Below are positions 57,754 through 62,000 of a DNA stretch of 62,000 nucleotides, in pieces. Source of the stretch: Phoronis australis (lineage: Eukaryota; Phoronida; Phoronidae); NCBI GenBank assembly GCA_002633005.1, contig NMRA01000376.1:155564-217563 (forward strand), written 5' to 3'. The translations under genes and the position numbers were made by a program. Every line of letters begins with the position of its first letter. The first letter of the stretch is position 1. Below the pieces are notes generated by a model, which searched no databases, was not told where the DNA came from, and was given only the letters and a program-made list of their open reading frames with translations.

Positions 57754-57884
57754 CAGGGGCGGATCCAGGATTCTGAGTTGGGCCAGGGCAGAGGATTTTG
57801 TCGGTTGGACATTCGTACCCCCGAACTGCCAAATGGAATCTGGGAGAATTTTAGGGGGCATGGCCCCATCTAAATCCGCCACTG
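57754..57884. mobile_element. Short DNA transposon remnant with CAGGGGCGGATCC end
   Basis: The left end CAGGGGCGGATCCAGG and right end TAAATCCGCCACTG are inverted repeats of the same type as the element at 55898, 131 bp apart. No target duplication is visible. Overlapping ORFs on both strands are artefacts. Confidence 0.65.
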
Positions 57885-60800
57885 CTAACTCGTTGGACCA
57901 AATAGCAAGAGGTATAAATAACTAGTATTCAACTTCTATTGCTTCCAAACTACAGAAACATTGAGTCAAATACTGCTTGCTTAAGTTAGCGACTTTGGGT
58001 CCGTCTCTCACGGATTTCAGCTTGGCTATTACTTCTATTACATCCTTTAAAGGGTCTCTACTTCAGTTGGTCACAAAATATACCCGTAAAGGTAACCTTT
58101 GAACACGAATGTTTTTGTCTTTTTGTTTATACTCGATCGTTTATGATTTGTCTCAGTCTCTCAGACTCCGTCTGACTGGCGAGCTCTAGTTCTCTGCTCG
58201 TCATTCACTCTATGTTATGCCGGTGAAAAGTACTGCGAAGTTTGTAGTGTTCAATTAGTATTTCTTTCCCTCCGCGAATTTCCTTCTTTTTCTCGAACTA
58301 TTCGTACTTTTCAATATTTAATATGTTGTTTTACAGTTTACCTTTAAAAGAAGTTTGTGCATAAAAGTGAGTCTTAACGATTTGCGGTAACTGGTCCCCC
58401 GTGTCTTCCAATCGACTTGACCTATTAGTGCGTCAGCGGTGTCGCAGCCCGAGTAGGGCTGCAATCCTGGTTAACACGAGCAGGCTACACGGCTCGACTT
58501 CGAAGCCTATTTCTGCTCATAAGATAACACGTGACGTGCTAGCCGCAAATCGCAGACCTGTTCACAACATAACTTTGGCATGCATTTAGATTTTAAAGGC
58601 AAATAGGCTTTCGACTCATTGGTTACATATGGCTTACGAGGTTGAGATTAAGCAGCAGCCAAATCAACGAGCGAAGTATGATCTTTGTAGTGTGCATAGG
58701 ATATTATTTCAAGCAATGTCGCTGACGCACACTGTTTTATAGTTGTTCAGACTGATCCACTTTCCTCCGATCAACACGTTAAAGAAGCCTGGAGCGCGAT
58801 AACCGACTAAATTGCAATATTGAAAGTGGTTCCCTGCCACTGAAATAGAATTCAACTTGCTCACCAGGTATTTTTAGGGTTTGCTCATGAACATTTTTAA
58901 ATTCTGTTGATATCAAAGCATTTTCTTTTAGTTTCAAATTTCAAAAAAAACGACCAGTCAACTGCTCGCCATTCCGTCGATTTTTCTCCCACATGGCAAA
59001 ACACGTCCTTATTTAGTATGGCAACACACATACGTAGCACATTTCCCTTATATGGAAAATGTGACCTTTGACCTCAAGCAGCTTCAATCAACTGACCGTG
59101 CATTCATCATACGTGGGAGGGAGATTAGAAACTGTGGTAACCACAGAGTTTTTCCTTCGCACGTATTTCAAAAATCGTGAGCTTTGTTAATTTTTATCGA
59201 AATTTCCCTACAGGGGAAAATGTATTACTCTGCACAAGACGTTGTGAGATGGTAATTTCGTCAGGAATTTTTTAAAGTGTATTTTTTGTTCCATGCCTCT
59301 TTAAGATATACTTCTTTTTAAGAATAATGTTCGTTCGACTGCTGGGAAATGAATCCCATGTTTTATGGGTAATCTTGATTATTAAGAGCTAGTACTCAAC
59401 ACGTGTCTGATGAAGGAGTCGCGGGATTATCCGATGTACTTACTGAGAGTAATATTTCATTGAATCTAGATTAACGGCGGTATACTTTTGGTAAAGTGCG
59501 TTGGTTGCTTCGCAAGGAAACTTGATTAAATTGTTATCTGGTTCCGAACTGGAAACATCTCGTTTTGTGTGTGTGCGACCTATGATCGTCTAACACACAT
59601 TGTTGCCCCCAGACAATACTTCATAATCATACGACCTCCGGAAGGAATCTCCATTGAATTCAAAATAACCTTGTAATTAAATTTCGAAACAGTACTTAGC
59701 CAGGCAGTGCGATTGATAATTTCTGGTGGATTTCAATGGCATGCTATCGACTGTGGCTATTTCCTTTGGATTCACGCAATAGTTAATGTGCAGGCGGAAA
59801 ACGACTTTTAAGACAGTTTCCGCTCTTAACACGCAATTGTTTGAGTGAAAAATTAATTTCCCGCGTCTTTGAACTTCCTGCATCACTGTAACACCGTGAG
59901 TTATATAAATATCGCCAATGCCTTTAATTATACAGGAAGTCGTTGAGAAGTAACAGAAATAGTCAATCGATCATTTGCTTTAATAGACAGTGAGATCTTC
60001 ATCAGTACTTAGTTAAGAGGTTGTCTTCACGAATAGTTGAACATTAATTGGTTTCGATGTGTCATTAATACAATAATTGATTCAAGGCTGTATTTATCAC
60101 ACTCAATCTTCGCTGTAGAATGTATAGAATATTTGATCAAGATTGTAGCTTCGAACCCTTGTGTCGAACCCGTCACTCGTATGTGTCGAATAATCTTTGT
60201 TACTGAGAGACTGAGTACTAGCGGCTTATTTCACCTAACAATCACTGATTAAAGGTACTCTTTCCGTCGCTCATTGATTAAAGGTACTCTTTCCGTCGTT
60301 TTTTCCACCAGTTTAGAACGAAAGGTCTTTTTTGTTGAAATAGGAATATTTCGTAAACTCTGGAACCGCATAGTTCATAAATAGTGACGTTTAGTGTCAT
60401 TTATCTGTGGCGGCCATTTTTGGTGCACTACCAGAAATTGAAATGTTAATTCTACATCTAATTACAATTTTGGCATGTTATTAATGTACAAGTGTCAATA
60501 AAGTGATAAGTGTGCATTAGAATTCGTGTAATAGAGAGGCCTTCAAAAAGGTAATTAAAAATTAAATTTCTTACAGTCATTGTCACCTGGTAGTGGAGCC
60601 TGGGAAAGCCGTCTTTGTGCTAATCTTGTGACTCTGATATATTATTCATTGAAAGGAAGAAGGCAAAATAAATGCTCCAACCGGCAGTTGACAGAATGTA
60701 GTGTCAACTAACACTTCTTTTGAGTACAATATTTAGTAATTGTATATATATATTACAAATTATTTTCTCTTCATTCAAATTTCGTTCTTTCTTTGCCAGT

Positions 60801-62000
60801 ATTTCATTTACAATTCGATAATTTGTGTTGTGATTTTTATAAAAAAGCCCCACTGACGGTATGCTGCACCATATTTGATTTGTTAAAACCGGTCGGTTAA
60901 CGTTTCTTTTTACATACGATAAAACCATGGATTAGGAAGATTCACCGCCGCAAACTTGTTTTATTTATATTTTTGAAGTATGGAATTTCTGCTCACGTTG
61001 TGAGGGCTTGTATTTCACGTTTGGATTCCTCGTGAGCAGTAACAACTCGCCATGATCGAGGAAAAGCGTAAACTTTTACGGAAAAGTTGTACTGTATTAC
61101 ACTTTTATCTGTTTATCTCGTGATTACTTGCGATGAAATTGTTGGCATGTGCTGAGTGGAAGATCAGTCATTGAATTTGACTTATATCATGTCATGAGGA
61201 TCTCTTTTCTAATTACGCTCAAGATCTTTCCCTGCTCGTTACACAAAAATGAATTTTGGGTACCTCTTGTCCGCATTTTTCTGGTTCATCTGATATTTGT
61301 GTTTGAGTATCAAGATGTGACCATACACAAAGTGTATTAGAAGTATAGTTTTGACACTCGTGACTTCTGGATCAACCTGTGACGCATTTTGTGACACCCA
61401 CTCTCGAAACATCTGTACGAAATCGTCATAAGCCAAATTTACGCGACTACACGAACTCGTCATGAGCAATTGTATGGCGTGGGGTTGAGCTGGTTATGTT
61501 TTCAGTGTATTATTGTCGTCAAATGATACAATTAGTAGCACGTGAAGAAAGTAGCCCATTCATTTAGAGTAGTTGAACCAAAAATTGACATCACGTGACT
61601 TATGCAGTATGTTTCCACCAAATGTCTACAAGATGATGCCCTACCTGACGCAACTACTCTCTCAGAAATAAGATTTGTTGATTTTTACAACTAACACTGT
61701 GAAAATTTCAAACGCGGATCGTGAAGATACGCCTGCTGATGGTTTTACATCGATTTCACCCTTTTAAAAATAAATAATGATAATGAAGTAACAGTTTTTG
61801 TCTGTGTGTTTTCAGTTGTTATAAAGCTAGATTATATTAATTATTTTAAACACAGCTAAAACTCTCAGTGATACTAATGTGGTTATATTTCTGGAGATCT
61901 AAACATAAATATAAGATTAAACTCTATATTTTAGTTGAAATGTGATTAATTCTTACAGTTGTCAAAAATCTACTCATCCGTTCAGTTGGCTCACGCTAGT
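57885..62000. other. Gene-free right end
   Basis: No gene was supported. A 29-bp direct tandem duplication (unit with TTAAAGGTACTCTTTCCGTC) lies at 60242-60299. A minus-strand ATG-led ORF from 61463 (MTSSCSRVNLAYDDFVQMFR) has protein-like composition but no domain or splice partner. Confidence 0.45.
60242..60299 (+). repeat. 29-bp tandem duplication
   Basis: Two copies differ at two positions (CACTGATT / CATTGATT at the start and the last base). Confidence 0.9.

Noticed and set aside
57656-57925. Overlapping ORFs on both strands
   Set aside because: They arise from the short transposon at 57754-57884.
61239-61469. Minus-strand ORF from ATG 61463
   Set aside because: Protein-like at its start, but without domain, good donor or partner exon.

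Overview
This is a eukaryotic, almost certainly invertebrate animal, genomic window. It is AT-rich, its genes are split by GT..AG introns, and intergenic DNA is full of short inverted-repeat transposons, microsatellites and decayed LINE pieces. One assembly gap of N's lies at 41188-41239. Nothing prokaryotic, no rRNA and no CRISPR array was seen. I cannot name the species; a marine invertebrate is only a guess.

The centre of the window (11.8-39.4 kb, + strand) holds the main content: two head-to-tail paralogous genes of ten coding exons each, which I rebuilt exon by exon. Both look like very divergent members of the SLC15/POT (PTR2) proton-coupled oligopeptide/histidine transporter family, nearest in layout to SLC15A3/A4. 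Gene A covers 11838-25978 (about 638 aa). Gene B covers 30881-39438 (about 603 aa, or 577 aa with an alternative last exon). The intron phases agree at all nine junctions (1,1,0,2,1,0,1,1,1) and exons 2 and 9 have the same lengths (99 and 114 nt), so the pair arose by tandem duplication. Both keep the Glu-Arg of the ExxER motif in TM1 and the Gly-Arg of the PTR2 signature. Both lack the first Glu of ExxER, have Cys where the family has Asp in the PTR2 signature, and lack the Asn of the second signature. This suggests transporters with changed coupling or substrate. Gene A intron 4 would be only 35 nt, and gene B has two phase-compatible last exons.

Left flank (0-11.8 kb): an inverted-repeat transposon (1-563), a minus-strand first-exon-like ORF with CACGTG boxes upstream (748-978), a decayed THAP zinc-finger start (2055-2198), several broken unrecognised coding relics (6.27-8.8 kb) and a decayed LINE reverse transcriptase (about 9.06-9.9 kb).

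Between the genes (26-30.9 kb): two perfect heat-shock-element-like sites and a LINE RNase H relic.

Right flank (39.4-62 kb): mostly repeats. These are a second copy of the repeat in gene A intron 8, split by an insertion that carries a 43-bp palindrome with two ETS-type sites and the N gap; a THAP relic (43.5-43.8 kb); a finger-like relic (45.6-46.0 kb); a second copy of the left-end transposon (52045-52648); a minisatellite; a long CA repeat; and two short transposons with CGGATC-type ends. I see no convincing intact gene to the right of 39.5 kb.
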